Origin: Pseudomonadota bacterium
GTDB taxonomy: Bacteria > Pseudomonadota > Gammaproteobacteria > Burkholderiales > Burkholderiaceae_B
NCBI GenBank assembly: GCA_023389155.1
Contig: JAEWEV010000015.1
Coordinates: 72,467 to 136,466 of the forward strand
Reading direction: 5' to 3'
DNA length: 64,000 nt
Every line of letters starts with the position of its first letter. The first letter of the stretch is position 1. The notes beneath the pieces were generated by a model. It made no database searches and had not been told where the DNA came from. It saw nothing but the letters and a program-made list of their open reading frames with translations. This document shows positions 26,962-36,506 of this stretch, piece after piece. The position numbers and the translations under genes were made by a program.

Positions 26962-29417
26962 AGCAGATTCTCCTGTAGGTGGGAAGCAACGGCAGTGACT
27001 GAAGGTGCGAAGCCGGGAAACTCGGGCAACAGGTTGGCGGCCCAGTCCAGACCGCGATGGCGCAACCAGGCATCCGCAAAGCCAGGTACGCCGGCGTCCA
27101 GCAGGATGCGGTCGATGTCGCGCTGATCCTGCGGGGTGGATGCCCCCGCAAAGGCCAGCGTGGCCGGCCCGAGGTCAAGATCGAACAGGCGGTTGCCCAG
27201 ACGCGACTGGTAGTAGTAGTCGCGCTTGGGTTGGGCGGTGGCCACAATCTCGATCTGTCGGGTGTTCAGGCCGAAGCCTTCATAGATCGTGCGAATCTGC
27301 GGCTCCGTTGCCTGCGGGTTGGGCAAGAAGATGCGGCTCGCGCAGCTTTCGATAATCGCTGGCGCAATGCTCGAATCCTTGATGTCGGCCAGCGACTGCG
27401 TAGCAAAGATCACCGAGACATTTTTCTTGCGCAGGGTCTTCAACCACTGACGGATACGGGCGGCAAAAGACGGTTCATCCAAAAACAGCCATGCCTCATC
27501 CAGAATCAGAAGGGTTGGCGCGCCATCAAAGCGTTCGTCAAACCTTGCGAACAGATAGCGCAGCACCGCCTGCACGGCGGCGGGGCTGTGCATCAGCTCT
27601 TCCATCTCGAAGCCCTGCACGTCAGCCATACCCAGCCGGTCATGGTCAGCGTCCAGCAACTTGCCGTGCGCACCGCCCAGCACATAGGGCGCAAGCGCCT
27701 GGCGCAGCGTGTTCGATTGCAGCAGTACGGAAAAGCCCGTCAACGTGCGCTGCTCCACCGGCGCACCCGCCAGACTCCCCAGCGCCGACCAGATGGCAGC
27801 CTTGTCGTCGGGGCTGACGGCCATACCTTCGTGCAGCAAGCGGCCCTCAATCCATTCCGCCGCCCAGGTGCGGTAGCCTTCATGGTCGATGCGTGCCAGC
27901 GGCTGAAAGGCGATCTCGCCATCATTGCCAAGGTCATAGTGCTCGCCCGCCAGACCTAAAATGGTGGCGCGCATCGAGCGGCCCATGTCAAAAGCGAAGA
28001 TGCGCGAACCGGGATACCGGCGAAATTGCTTGGCCAGGACGGCCAGCAATACCGACTTGCCCATGCCAGTCGGCCCGGCAACCAGGGTATGGCCCACATC
28101 GCCAATATGCGTCACCAGCCGGAATGGCGTCGCGCCTTCTGTGCGCGTGACAATGAGCGGCGGCCCATCCAGATGCTCATTTTTCTGTGGCCCGGCCCAC
28201 ACCGCGGACACTGGCATCATATGGGCCAGATTCAATGTAGACACAATGGGTTGCCGCACGTTGGCATAGGCATTGCCGGGAATGGAGGACAACCAGGCAT
28301 CCACAGCGTTCAAGGTCTCGGGAATCGTCACAAAGCCCCTGCCCTGAATGACGCGCTCAATCATGCGCAGTTTTTCATCGGCCACGGCGGGGTCGGTGTC
28401 CAGCACCGCCACGGTGGTAGTGACATACCCGAAGGCAACTTGGTCGCTGCCCAACTCCTGCAAGGCGGCGTCCGCATCGGCGGCCTTGTTGCTGGCATCG
28501 GTATCAACCAGCGGTGACTCCTGCTGGAAAATCGTTTCCCGGAGCAGCGCCACAACGTTCTTGCGCTTGGCGAACCATTGACGGCGTAGGCGGCGCAGCT
28601 CCTTTTCCGCCTCGGCTTTGTCCATACAGATAAAGCGCGTACTCCAGCGATAAGCAAAGCCAAGCCGGTTCAGGTCATCCAAAATGCCCGGCCAGGTGGA
28701 AGTCGGAAAGCCTCGCACCGACACCACCCGCAGATGCGCATCACCCAGCGTCGGAGCCAACCCACCCACCAACGCGGAGTCAGTCAGTAGTGCATCAAGG
28801 TGAAACGGAACTTCCGGTACGCCGATGCGGTAACGCCGTGTCGAGATGGTGGAATGCAGGTAGGTCAGCGTCTGGCCGTCACCCAGCCAGGAAATTTCCG
28901 GCATCACACCATCGAGCAGATCAAAGACGCGATCCGTTTCCGCTACGAAGGCAGCCAGCCGTTCGCGCCAGTCCACCCCTTCTGCCGGACGATTCTCATA
29001 GAGCATTCCCGCTGCGCGGGCGCGGGATTCCTCGGGCGGGAGAAACACGAGCGTCAGGTGATAGGCGCTCTCGAAGTGATGCCCGGCCTCTTCGAAGGCA
29101 GCACGGCGCTCCTGATCGACCAGCCAGGACAGGCTTTCAGGAAAGTCCGAATGGGGATAGTCTGCCGCTGGACGACGCTCGGCCTCGATAAAAAGCGCCC
29201 AGCCCGACCCCAGACGGCGCAACGCATTATTCAAGCGGGCAGAAGTCGCGATCAGCTCACCTTGGGTGGCGCTATCCAGATCCGGCCCGCGAAAGCATGA
29301 CGTGCGCTGAAATGATCCATCCTTGTTCAGCACCACACCGGGCGCGATCAATCCGGCCCAGGGCAGCCAGTCGGCGAGCAATGCGGGGCGCTGACGATAT
29401 TCGGCAAGGTTCAGCAT
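26958..29417 (-). CDS. trbE: Conjugal transfer ATPase TrbE (VirB4-like)
   Basis: The 819-residue cytoplasmic ATPase energises pilus and channel assembly. Seen: the CagE/VirB4 N-terminal domain (LLADWLPWAGLIAPGVVLNKD), Walker A VAGPTGMGKSVLLAVLAKQF near residues 440-460, Walker B LLILDEAWLFLD near 640, and FATQSLADIKDS. Length is typical. Start ATG is 12 bp after trbD. Confidence 0.96.
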   Translation of the reverse strand: MLNLAEYRQRPALLADWLPWAGLIAPGVVLNKDGSFQRTSCFRGPDLDSATQGELIATSARLNNALRRLGSGWALFIEAERRPAADYPHSDFPESLSWLVDQERRAAFEEAGHHFESAYHLTLVFLPPEESRARAAGMLYENRPAEGVDWRERLAAFVAETDRVFDLLDGVMPEISWLGDGQTLTYLHSTISTRRYRIGVPEVPFHLDALLTDSALVGGLAPTLGDAHLRVVSVRGFPTSTWPGILDDLNRLGFAYRWSTRFICMDKAEAEKELRRLRRQWFAKRKNVVALLRETIFQQESPLVDTDASNKAADADAALQELGSDQVAFGYVTTTVAVLDTDPAVADEKLRMIERVIQGRGFVTIPETLNAVDAWLSSIPGNAYANVRQPIVSTLNLAHMMPVSAVWAGPQKNEHLDGPPLIVTRTEGATPFRLVTHIGDVGHTLVAGPTGMGKSVLLAVLAKQFRRYPGSRIFAFDMGRSMRATILGLAGEHYDLGNDGEIAFQPLARIDHEGYRTWAAEWIEGRLLHEGMAVSPDDKAAIWSALGSLAGAPVEQRTLTGFSVLLQSNTLRQALAPYVLGGAHGKLLDADHDRLGMADVQGFEMEELMHSPAAVQAVLRYLFARFDERFDGAPTLLILDEAWLFLDEPSFAARIRQWLKTLRKKNVSVIFATQSLADIKDSSIAPAIIESCASRIFLPNPQATEPQIRTIYEGFGLNTRQIEIVATAQPKRDYYYQSRLGNRLFDLDLGPATLAFAGASTPQDQRDIDRILLDAGVPGFADAWLRHRGLDWAANLLPEFPGFAPSVTAVASHLQENLL

Positions 29418-29429
29418 GGCATCATCTCC

Positions 29430-29714
29430 TCACACATCCAACAGCGTTTTATGTTTGATGTGGCGGGCAAAAACCTGCATGAACTGCGGGTCAACACGCG
29501 CGCCCCATACCGCCAGGGAATGGCCAACGATCCAGAGCACCACACCTGGAATCCATAGTTGCAAGCCCAGCCCCACGGCAGCGGCCAGCGTGCCGTTGGC
29601 AATCGCCACGGTACGCGGTGCGCCGCCCATCAAAATCGGTTCAGTCAGCGAACGATGCAGCGGCACCTCAAACCCAGCGGCGGAGCTGGGAGCGCCTTCG
29701 ATGTCCGTATTCAT
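29430..29714 (-). CDS. trbD: Conjugal transfer protein TrbD (VirB3-like)
   Basis: The 94-residue membrane protein has LHRSLTEPILMGGAPRTVAI and two hydrophobic segments (GTLAAAVGLGLQLW, GVVLWIVGHSLAVW), the VirB3 pattern. It overlaps trbC by four bases. Confidence 0.92.
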   Translation of the reverse strand: MNTDIEGAPSSAAGFEVPLHRSLTEPILMGGAPRTVAIANGTLAAAVGLGLQLWIPGVVLWIVGHSLAVWGARVDPQFMQVFARHIKHKTLLDV

Positions 29715-30088
29715 ACGACGGCCCCGCCGGAGAATGAAAAGAACGACAAAAAGAACGACGATGCGGCAAACGCGATGGACAGGCCGAAGACGATTTGAAT
29801 CAGCTTGCGAAAGCCGCCGCTGGTGTCACCAAAGGCGAGTGCCAGACCCGTGGCGATAATGATGATGACAGCCACGATGCGCGCCACCGGCCCCTGTATG
29901 GACTCCAGAATGGATTGCAGTGGCCCCTCCCAGGGCATGGAGGAACCAGCAGCCTGCGCTGCACCAGCCGCCGACATCAGCAGTACGGCCAGCAGCAGCC
30001 CTTGCCCCACAGGGTGGGCAAGGCGACGCGACCACGCTACGGTAAACAGGGGAACAACGCACATACGGAAGGCATTAACGGACGTCAT
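29711..30088 (-). CDS. trbC: Conjugative pilin TrbC (VirB2-like)
   Basis: The 125-residue prepilin has a long N-terminal signal region (HPVGQGLLLAVLLMSAAGAAQA). Two hydrophobic helices follow (VARIVAVIIIIATGLALAFG, VFGLSIAFAASSFFLSFFSF), as expected for VirB2/TrbC pilin. In RP4 this pilin is processed and cyclised by TraF; a traF-type peptidase is encoded at 39670. It overlaps trbB and trbD. Confidence 0.93.
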   Translation of the reverse strand: MTSVNAFRMCVVPLFTVAWSRRLAHPVGQGLLLAVLLMSAAGAAQAAGSSMPWEGPLQSILESIQGPVARIVAVIIIIATGLALAFGDTSGGFRKLIQIVFGLSIAFAASSFFLSFFSFSGGAVV

Positions 30089-31113
30089 GATGAGTCTCCA
30101 GGCAGATCAGAAGATGGAAAAGAAGCAGGCGCTGACTCAGGAAATGGCGTTTCCAGCGCATCGACCAGTTGGTAGCCGGTGCCGTCAAAGCCCGCCACGC
30201 GGGCGATACTTTCGATACGGCGCTTGCGTCCGCGACCGGCGATGTAGATGACGACATTGACCGCCTCAGCGATCAGGGCGCGCGGCGGGTTCACCGCCAC
30301 TTCCAGAATCAGTTGTTCCAGGCGCAACAAGGCCCCTACTGCTGAGCCCGCGTGGATGGTGGCGATACCGCCGGGGTGGCCCGTACCCCAGACCTTGATA
30401 AGATCCAGCGCTTCACCGCCGCGCACTTCACCGACCACCACACGGTCAGGACGGAGCCGCATCGTGGCGCGCACGAGTTCCTGCATCGTGACCACACCAA
30501 TGCGTGTGCGCAGCGGCACATGATCGTTCGCCGCGCATTGCAGCTCGACCGTGTCTTCGAGCACCAGCACGCGGTCGCCCGTGGCGGCGATTTCGGCCAG
30601 CAAAGCATTGGCAAGTGTGGTCTTGCCGGTACTGGTGCCGCCCGCAATCAGGATGTTCTGCCTTGCATAGACCGCCTTCACCAGAAAGTCGGCTTGCGCC
30701 GTGCTCATCATGCCGTCGGCGATGTAGCGGTCCAGCGGAATCACGCCCACGGCGCGCTTGCGCAGCGCGAAGGCCGGGCCGGGCGCGGCGGGCGGCAAGA
30801 TACCCTCGAAGCGTTCGCCGGTTTCGGGCAGTTCGGCGGTCAGAAGCGGCTGGCCGCGATGCACTTCCGCGCCAACATGGGCAGCGACCAGGCGGATAAT
30901 GCGCTCGCCATCCGCTTCAGACAGTTCAAGGCCCAGCGGCGCACGACCGCTGGAAAGACGATCCACCCAAAGCGAACCGTCGGGATTCAGCATGATTTCC
31001 ACCACGTCCGGGTCTTCCAGCGCGACGGCGATCACCGGCCCCATGGCGGTACGCAGCATCTGGATGCGGCGATCCAGCGCGACGGCAATTGAGGATTTGG
31101 GAACGGCACTCAT
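30085..31113 (-). CDS. trbB: Conjugal transfer ATPase TrbB (VirB11-like)
   Basis: The 342-residue hexameric ATPase has Walker A IAGGTSTGKTTLANALL near residues 175-190, the Asp box VLEDTVELQC, Walker B PDRVVVGEVRGGEALDLIKV and the His-box region GHPGGIATIHAG. It opens the trb run and overlaps the RHH gene upstream by four bases. Confidence 0.96.
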   Translation of the reverse strand: MSAVPKSSIAVALDRRIQMLRTAMGPVIAVALEDPDVVEIMLNPDGSLWVDRLSSGRAPLGLELSEADGERIIRLVAAHVGAEVHRGQPLLTAELPETGERFEGILPPAAPGPAFALRKRAVGVIPLDRYIADGMMSTAQADFLVKAVYARQNILIAGGTSTGKTTLANALLAEIAATGDRVLVLEDTVELQCAANDHVPLRTRIGVVTMQELVRATMRLRPDRVVVGEVRGGEALDLIKVWGTGHPGGIATIHAGSAVGALLRLEQLILEVAVNPPRALIAEAVNVVIYIAGRGRKRRIESIARVAGFDGTGYQLVDALETPFPESAPASFPSSDLPGDSS

Positions 31114-31574
31114 GAGACACGCTCCTGCCGCTCAAACGCGGGCGCTGTGTCATCTAAGCGCACCGGCTCGGGATGCAGTTCCTCCACCACGTCGCGCACT
31201 AGGCTGCGACCACGCAGCAGGTGGCGACCAAGCTGTTCGACGAATTGCTCAAAACGCGCCTTACCTTGAGCACGGGCAACATCCTGATGGGCCTCGGGTA
31301 CCGGCGTGCTGACGGTCAAGTAGTAACGCACGAACAACGCCAGTGTTTCGATCTGGATGTTTTGGTCACGCTCCAGGCGCTCAAATTGGCGAGAGAGCCG
31401 ATCCAGCCGCTTAGCCATCGCCGCTTCGCGCTGGTCGCCGGCATCGGGCGACAGCCAGGAAGCCAGCGCCGCCGCCACGATGGACGATTTGGATACGCCT
31501 TTCTTGGCGGCCAGTTCATCCAGGCGCTTGGCATGTTCGGGATGAATGAAGAGATTCAAGCGATATCGGCTCAT
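31110..31574 (-). CDS. Ribbon-helix-helix (CopG-type) protein between traG and trbB
   Basis: The 154-residue protein starts MSRYRLNLFIHPEHAKRLDELAAKKGVS, a ribbon-helix-helix DNA-binding N-terminus. A helical tail with conserved FVRYYL follows. A CopG-like gene in this place is standard in Tn4371-type ICEs and is thought to act in transfer regulation or as a traG accessory. It overlaps both neighbours by four bases, so it is part of the traG-trb transcript. Confidence 0.85.
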   Translation of the reverse strand: MSRYRLNLFIHPEHAKRLDELAAKKGVSKSSIVAAALASWLSPDAGDQREAAMAKRLDRLSRQFERLERDQNIQIETLALFVRYYLTVSTPVPEAHQDVARAQGKARFEQFVEQLGRHLLRGRSLVRDVVEELHPEPVRLDDTAPAFERQERVS

Positions 31575-33571
31575 AACTGGATTCCGTCATCAGGGTCGAG
31601 GGAGGCCAGGCGCGCCACGCGCTGCATGGCCGGGTCTAGCTGGCTGGGCAGCATGGGCGGCAGGTCATCGTCATCCAGCAGCGACAAGTCGCTGGCCGGG
31701 TATTCGGGTTCGGGGTGATAGGCGATGATGTCCGCAAGTTCAGGCTGGCGACGCGGGCCGCCGTCATCGGCAACGCCCGATACTTCATCGCCACCCATAG
31801 GGTCGGACGCAGCAGGAGCCGCCGAAATCGTCGGACCACTCCAATCGTCGGGACGGGCTGGTGGCGTGTCCGCATAGCGCCCAGCGGCGAGCACAGGCGG
31901 TGGCAGCACGCGGTGCTTGAAATTGGCATCCAAGTAGTAGCGCAGCTTCCTGGCCTTGATCGGCGCCACGCTGGACACCATCACCACGGCTTCATCCGGT
32001 GGAAGCTGCATCACTTCGCCGGGGGTCAAGAGTGGCCGCGCCGTTTCCTGGCGCGACACCATGAGGTGTCCCAGCCAGGGCGCAAGGCGATGGCCGGCAT
32101 AATTGCGCTGGGCGCGCAGCTCGGTAGCGGTTCCAAGAGTTTCGGAAATACGCTTGGCCGTGCGTTCGTCATTGGTGGCGAAGGTCACACGGACATGGCA
32201 GTTATCCAGAATCGAATGGTTCTGTCCGTAGGCTTTGTCGATCTGATTGAGCGACTGCGAGATCAGAAAGCTGCGAATACCGTAGCCCGCCATGAAGGCC
32301 AGCGCCGTCTCGAAGAAGTCCAGACGGCCCAGCGCCGGGAACTCATCAAGCATCAGCAGCAGCTTGTGGCGACGCTCAATGCCATCGGAACCGTCGAGCG
32401 ATTCAGTGAGCCGCCGCCCAATCTGATTGAGAATCAGGCGAATCAGCGGTTTGGTTCGTGAAATATCCGAGGGCGGCACCACCAGATACAGCGATACTGG
32501 ATGCTCTGACGCAATCAGGTCGGCGATACGCCAGTCGCAGCGCGAGGTGACTTCGGCCACCGTCGGGTCGCGGTACAGGCCCAAGAAGGACATGGCGGTT
32601 GAGAGCACACCCGAGCGCTCGTTGTCCGCCTTATTGAGCACTTCACGCGCAGCGGACGCCACCACCGGATGCGGTGCATCGCCCAGGTGCCGCGTCGTCA
32701 TCATCCGGTGCAAGGTCAGCTCGAACGGGCACGTCGGATCCGACAGGAAGTTCGCCACGCCGCGCAGCGTCTTGTCTTCTCCGGCATAGAGCACATGCAA
32801 GATGGCGCCCACCAGCAACGCATGCGAAGTCTTTTCCCAGTGATTGCGCTTCTCCAGCGCCCCTTCGGGATCGACCAGAATGTCCGCAATGTTTTGCACA
32901 TCGCGTACTTCATGCGCACCACGTCGCACTTCCAACAGCGGGTTGTAGCTTGCGGATTGCTCATCGGTGGGGTTAAAAAGCAGACAGTGCGAGAAGCGCG
33001 CACGCCAGCCCGCGGTGATCTGCCAGTTCTCACCCTTGATGTCGTGGATAACAGCGGACGCCGGCCAGGCGAGCAAAGTGGGCACTACCAGGCCCACGCC
33101 TTTGCCCGAGCGCGTGGGCGCAAAGGCAAGGACATGTTCCGGGCCTTCGTGACGCAGGTACTGCCCTTCGTGCTGGCCCAGGAAGACGCCGACCGGCTGG
33201 GTGAGCCCGGCTTCGCCGATATCGCTGATATCGGCCCAGCGTGCTGAACCGTAGGTCGTGACCAGCCGCGCCTGACGCGAGCGCCAGATTGACATACCGA
33301 TGGCGACCACGACGGCAATCAGGCCGCTGCCGCCAGCGATCATGCCGCCGACGTTGAAGACCTCCGGGGCATAAGCGTCGAAGAAAAACCACCACTCGAA
33401 CAAGCACCAGGGGTGATAGATCGGCGTACCGTAGAAATCAAACCAGGGCGAGCCAAGGCGTAGCTGATAGCCCAGGGCGGCGGCTGTCCATTGTGTGGCA
33501 CTCCACACGCCAGCGATCACGATGCCGAATACGACGGCGATCTGCCCGAACAGCACGTTCGTCCCTTGCAT
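31571..33571 (-). CDS. traG: Type IV coupling protein TraG (VirD4-like)
   Basis: The 666-residue inner-membrane ATPase brings the relaxosome to the channel. Two N-terminal membrane segments (IAVVFGIVIAGVW; GGSGLIAVVVAIGMSIW) precede Walker A FAPTRSGKGVGLVVPTLL (about 145-162) and Walker B LLLMLDEFPALGRLDFF (about 400-415). I start at MQGTNVLFG because GGAGG lies nine bases upstream. A longer frame from 33643 has no such site. Confidence 0.95.
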   Translation of the reverse strand: MQGTNVLFGQIAVVFGIVIAGVWSATQWTAAALGYQLRLGSPWFDFYGTPIYHPWCLFEWWFFFDAYAPEVFNVGGMIAGGSGLIAVVVAIGMSIWRSRQARLVTTYGSARWADISDIGEAGLTQPVGVFLGQHEGQYLRHEGPEHVLAFAPTRSGKGVGLVVPTLLAWPASAVIHDIKGENWQITAGWRARFSHCLLFNPTDEQSASYNPLLEVRRGAHEVRDVQNIADILVDPEGALEKRNHWEKTSHALLVGAILHVLYAGEDKTLRGVANFLSDPTCPFELTLHRMMTTRHLGDAPHPVVASAAREVLNKADNERSGVLSTAMSFLGLYRDPTVAEVTSRCDWRIADLIASEHPVSLYLVVPPSDISRTKPLIRLILNQIGRRLTESLDGSDGIERRHKLLLMLDEFPALGRLDFFETALAFMAGYGIRSFLISQSLNQIDKAYGQNHSILDNCHVRVTFATNDERTAKRISETLGTATELRAQRNYAGHRLAPWLGHLMVSRQETARPLLTPGEVMQLPPDEAVVMVSSVAPIKARKLRYYLDANFKHRVLPPPVLAAGRYADTPPARPDDWSGPTISAAPAASDPMGGDEVSGVADDGGPRRQPELADIIAYHPEPEYPASDLSLLDDDDLPPMLPSQLDPAMQRVARLASLDPDDGIQL

Positions 33572-33736
33572 AGCCTGGCCTCCGATGTCTTCCTGCGCTG
33601 ATTCCTCGTGAAAAGACGGCACGTAGGTGTGCCTGCCATACAAGGATCGGTGCCACGCCAGTGCCGGTCAAAGACCTTTATCGGGACGAAGGTGATGTAA
33701 AAAGCATCGTTTCAGGTTGGGACGAACACGACAAAA

Positions 33737-33765
33737 ACGCCGCAAGCGCGAGCGCGCTGCGGCGT
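33737..33765. terminator. Strong GC hairpin between the EexN-type gene and traG
   Basis: ACGCCGCA (33737-33744) pairs with TGCGGCGT (33758-33765), and the inner AGCGCG/CGCGCT extends the stem. It sits 43 bp after the lipoprotein gene stop on the minus strand. It could attenuate reading into traG or stabilise the upstream mRNA. Confidence 0.55.
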
Positions 33766-33807
33766 GTTGGTGAAGAAAAGCGGAATTTGTCGGGAAATGC
33801 CGACGTT

Positions 33808-34074
33808 TCAGAACTTCGGCGGCGTATCCGACGGTGTGTATGGCACGGTGCCGTCGCCATAGAAGCGCTTACGCGTTGCTTCGGCCAGTCGGTCACACAG
33901 TACATCGCCCATGTTGGGACGATCAGTCTGGCACTGTCGGCGCAACTCTTTCAATCGCTCAGGCGCGGCGGCCAGCTCCTCTGCGGTGGGTACATCCTGT
34001 TGGGGTTTAGGCGTTTCCGATTGGCCGCAAGCGGCCAACCCCACGACCAGCAACAATAGGATGAATTGTTTCAT
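33808..34074 (-). CDS. EexN-type entry-exclusion lipoprotein
   Basis: The 88-residue protein has a lipoprotein signal (MKQFILLLLVVGLAACGQ, lipobox LAAC, Cys at residue 16). The short helical mature part PTAEELAAAPERLKELRRQC...CDRLAEATRKRF is the EexN pattern. Such proteins sit in the recipient's envelope and block entry of a second like element. It overlaps the LysR gene by four bases. RP4 TrbK would be an alternative name for the same role. Confidence 0.8.
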   Translation of the reverse strand: MKQFILLLLVVGLAACGQSETPKPQQDVPTAEELAAAPERLKELRRQCQTDRPNMGDVLCDRLAEATRKRFYGDGTVPYTPSDTPPKF

Positions 34075-35015
34075 AGCTTGGCTTCCTCCTCGATATCGGA
34101 TACAAGCGGTAGCGCAGGTCTGACGCCTTCGGGCAACTCGATGGCGCGCACCCGGTCAATAAAATGGGATATGGTTGGTAATATTTCAGCGTCACGCCGA
34201 AGCAGGTAGGTGGTCAGCATGGGCGAACGGCCTGCAAGGGATCGAGCCACCACGCCCGGTTCACGACTGGAGGCGATATACGACGCGCCAGCCAGGCCCA
34301 GCGCGAAGCCCGCCGACACCAGCGCCATCATTAAATCGAACGAAGCCACCCGCTCCGCAATCAACGGCTCCATATCTGCCCGGCGCAGCACCCGTTCCAC
34401 TTGCTGCGCGTGACCTTCGCATACTTGCGCGTCGCGCAGCACCAATGGATAACGCAGCACTTCATCCAGCGGGATGCGCTTATGCTTAAGTAGTGGATGC
34501 CGTGCTGGCACCGCGACCCATAGCGGATCGTTCCACACTGGCTCAGCGACGATGCTGTCGCCCACCTCATCAGACTGCGCAAAACCCACGTCGTACAGGT
34601 CGTCATGCAATCCCTTGATCTGTTGCGATAACGACACCTCGAACAAGCGTATTTCGACTTCGGGTTCTTCCTGGCGGCATAGCGCCAACAAAGATGGAAG
34701 ACGTGAAGGTGTGGCACCATCAGACAAGGCAATACGTAACTGACCGTGGAAGCCATTGGACGCCGCTGTTACGCTATCGCGGGCCTGCTGTAAGGCGGTG
34801 AAGATACGTGGCACATGCTCCAGAAGCAGCTTGCCTGCCCGCGTCAGCCGCGTACTGCGACTAGTGCGGATGAACAACTGCTCGCCCAAGTCTTCTTCCA
34901 GTTCCTTGATGGCGCGCGACAGAGGCGACTGCTCGATGTGCAGTTTCTCAGCTGCCCGAGCGAAATGGAGTTCTTCGGCCACAGCCAGAAAGCAGCGGAG
35001 ATGTCGTAGTTCCAT
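34071..35015 (-). CDS. LysR-family transcriptional regulator
   Basis: The 314-residue protein has a classic LysR winged helix (MELRHLRCFLAVAEELHFAR, then AAEKLHIEQSPLSRAIKELE, residues 1-60) and a periplasmic-binding-type effector domain. A LysR gene beside the transfer genes is common in this ICE family. Its coupling to the EexN-type gene and position upstream of traG-trb suggest control of transfer; this is inferred. A longer start at 35057 would overlap the MFS gene end and gives no family-like sequence. Confidence 0.88.
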   Translation of the reverse strand: MELRHLRCFLAVAEELHFARAAEKLHIEQSPLSRAIKELEEDLGEQLFIRTSRSTRLTRAGKLLLEHVPRIFTALQQARDSVTAASNGFHGQLRIALSDGATPSRLPSLLALCRQEEPEVEIRLFEVSLSQQIKGLHDDLYDVGFAQSDEVGDSIVAEPVWNDPLWVAVPARHPLLKHKRIPLDEVLRYPLVLRDAQVCEGHAQQVERVLRRADMEPLIAERVASFDLMMALVSAGFALGLAGASYIASSREPGVVARSLAGRSPMLTTYLLRRDAEILPTISHFIDRVRAIELPEGVRPALPLVSDIEEEAKL

Positions 35016-35057
35016 ACCTATTTCTGTTCCTGTCTCGATTCCATTGTTGCTTCTCAC

Positions 35058-36473
35058 CTAATGCGGTGGCTTCGTCAGAAACATTGATGTAACTATTGAC
35101 GCAATTGCGAAAACTCCCAATAGGGCTAACCCCAGTTCGTATGTTCCTTGCGCACCTGTGCCGGACACTTGATCAACGACGATGACAATAGTGATTGCAC
35201 CCAACGCACCACCGAGACGCTGAGCAATGTTTATGATCGTCGCTGCATCTCCCATCTCCTCCTTTGAAACGGCTGCATAGGCTGCTGTCATGGCTGGCAT
35301 TTGGGCTAAAGCCAACCCCCCTCCTCGGACAAACAGCAAAATAGCCACATTGACAAAAGTCAAAGCCGTCGAGAACCAAAAAGGCGCTACGGTGAGTAAC
35401 AGCAAAAAACTCCCTATAACGCATGCTTTCAACGCACCATATCGATCTGCGATATGTCCGGCGACGGGCAGGGCAAATGCTGACCCGAGGCCCATCGCTA
35501 GCAACATGAAGCCCGTGTTTGTGGGCGACAGGTGTAACGTGTCTTGAAGATAAAGCGGTATAAGCAATAAGCTGCCGTACATTGTGGCCCCAGTAAGACC
35601 AGCCGTGGCGACAGCCGCCGAAAAATTCGGTGCACAAAACAATCGGATATCGATCAAGGGCGCTATTGAACGGTTAGCATGCTTAACAAACACAAAAATA
35701 AAGCCTACCCCAAGCGCCAGCATGAAGAGAGATACTGCACCATCAGCAACACCAATAGTGGCAGCGCCATACAGCACTAGCGGAAGCCCTAGACTAATTA
35801 GCAGCAAACCGGTGGTATCGAATCGATGCGCAGGTACCACATCATTTGGTGGTAGAACAAATTTAGCCACAATGATCGCGACCATTCCGATTGGAATATT
35901 GATCCAAAACAACCAGCGCCAAGAGAAAGACTCGAGCAATGCCCCTGCTAGTCCTGGCCCCAGTGCAGGGCCGAGTGCCACAGCGAAGCCTACGGTTCCC
36001 ATCAAGCGTCCAAGCTGTCTCCGATCAGCAACTTCAGCAAGTAGCGCCTGCCCCGCGGGTACCATTAAGCCGGCTGCGAGGCCTTGAGAGCACCTAGCTA
36101 CGATTAACGTCACGAGATCACCGGACAATCCGCACACGGTTGAGGATGCTATAAATGCAAACATCGCAGCCCTCCAAAGCCGGTTTGAACCGACACGTCT
36201 TGCTAGCCATCCAGTCAGAGGAAGAGAGAGCGCAAGTGTGATCAGGTAACTTGTGGCAACCCATTGGACATCTCCCAACGGAGCAGCAAACTGCTTGCTG
36301 ATCGTTCCGATGGCAAGATTGGCGACAGTCGAGTCAAGCATCGCCATGAACGCTCCAGTACCAGTGACTGCGGCGACCATCCAGAGACGAAAAGGTATGC
36401 TAGGTGACGATGACAACATAGCTGTAATAGCGTCTACTATCTTGCTTGATCTTTCATGATACGACTGTACCAT
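35058..36473 (-). CDS. DHA2-family MFS drug efflux transporter
   Basis: The 471-residue transporter has about 14 hydrophobic segments. Seen: the antiporter motif VALGPALGPGLAGAL (motif C) near residues 165-180, MLDSTVANLAIGTI in helix 1, and WVATSYLITLALSLPLTGWL followed by RRVG (motif A-like). Proton-driven export of drugs or biocides is the family role; the substrate is unknown. It is divergent from a TetR gene by only 33 bp, a usual repressor-pump pair. Its base composition looks lower in GC than the flanking transfer genes, so it is likely separately acquired cargo. Confidence 0.9.
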   Translation of the reverse strand: MVQSYHERSSKIVDAITAMLSSSPSIPFRLWMVAAVTGTGAFMAMLDSTVANLAIGTISKQFAAPLGDVQWVATSYLITLALSLPLTGWLARRVGSNRLWRAAMFAFIASSTVCGLSGDLVTLIVARCSQGLAAGLMVPAGQALLAEVADRRQLGRLMGTVGFAVALGPALGPGLAGALLESFSWRWLFWINIPIGMVAIIVAKFVLPPNDVVPAHRFDTTGLLLISLGLPLVLYGAATIGVADGAVSLFMLALGVGFIFVFVKHANRSIAPLIDIRLFCAPNFSAAVATAGLTGATMYGSLLLIPLYLQDTLHLSPTNTGFMLLAMGLGSAFALPVAGHIADRYGALKACVIGSFLLLLTVAPFWFSTALTFVNVAILLFVRGGGLALAQMPAMTAAYAAVSKEEMGDAATIINIAQRLGGALGAITIVIVVDQVSGTGAQGTYELGLALLGVFAIASIVTSMFLTKPPH

Positions 36474-36506
36474 TAAAATTCAACCAAGCACAATCATGAG
36501 GATTCC
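36474..36506. promoter_or_regulatory. Divergent MFS/TetR operator-promoter region
   Basis: Only 33 bp separate the two start codons, so both promoters and the expected TetR operator must overlap here and extend into the coding ends. GAGGATT before the tetR ATG is its ribosome-binding site. I do not see a clean palindrome. Confidence 0.45.
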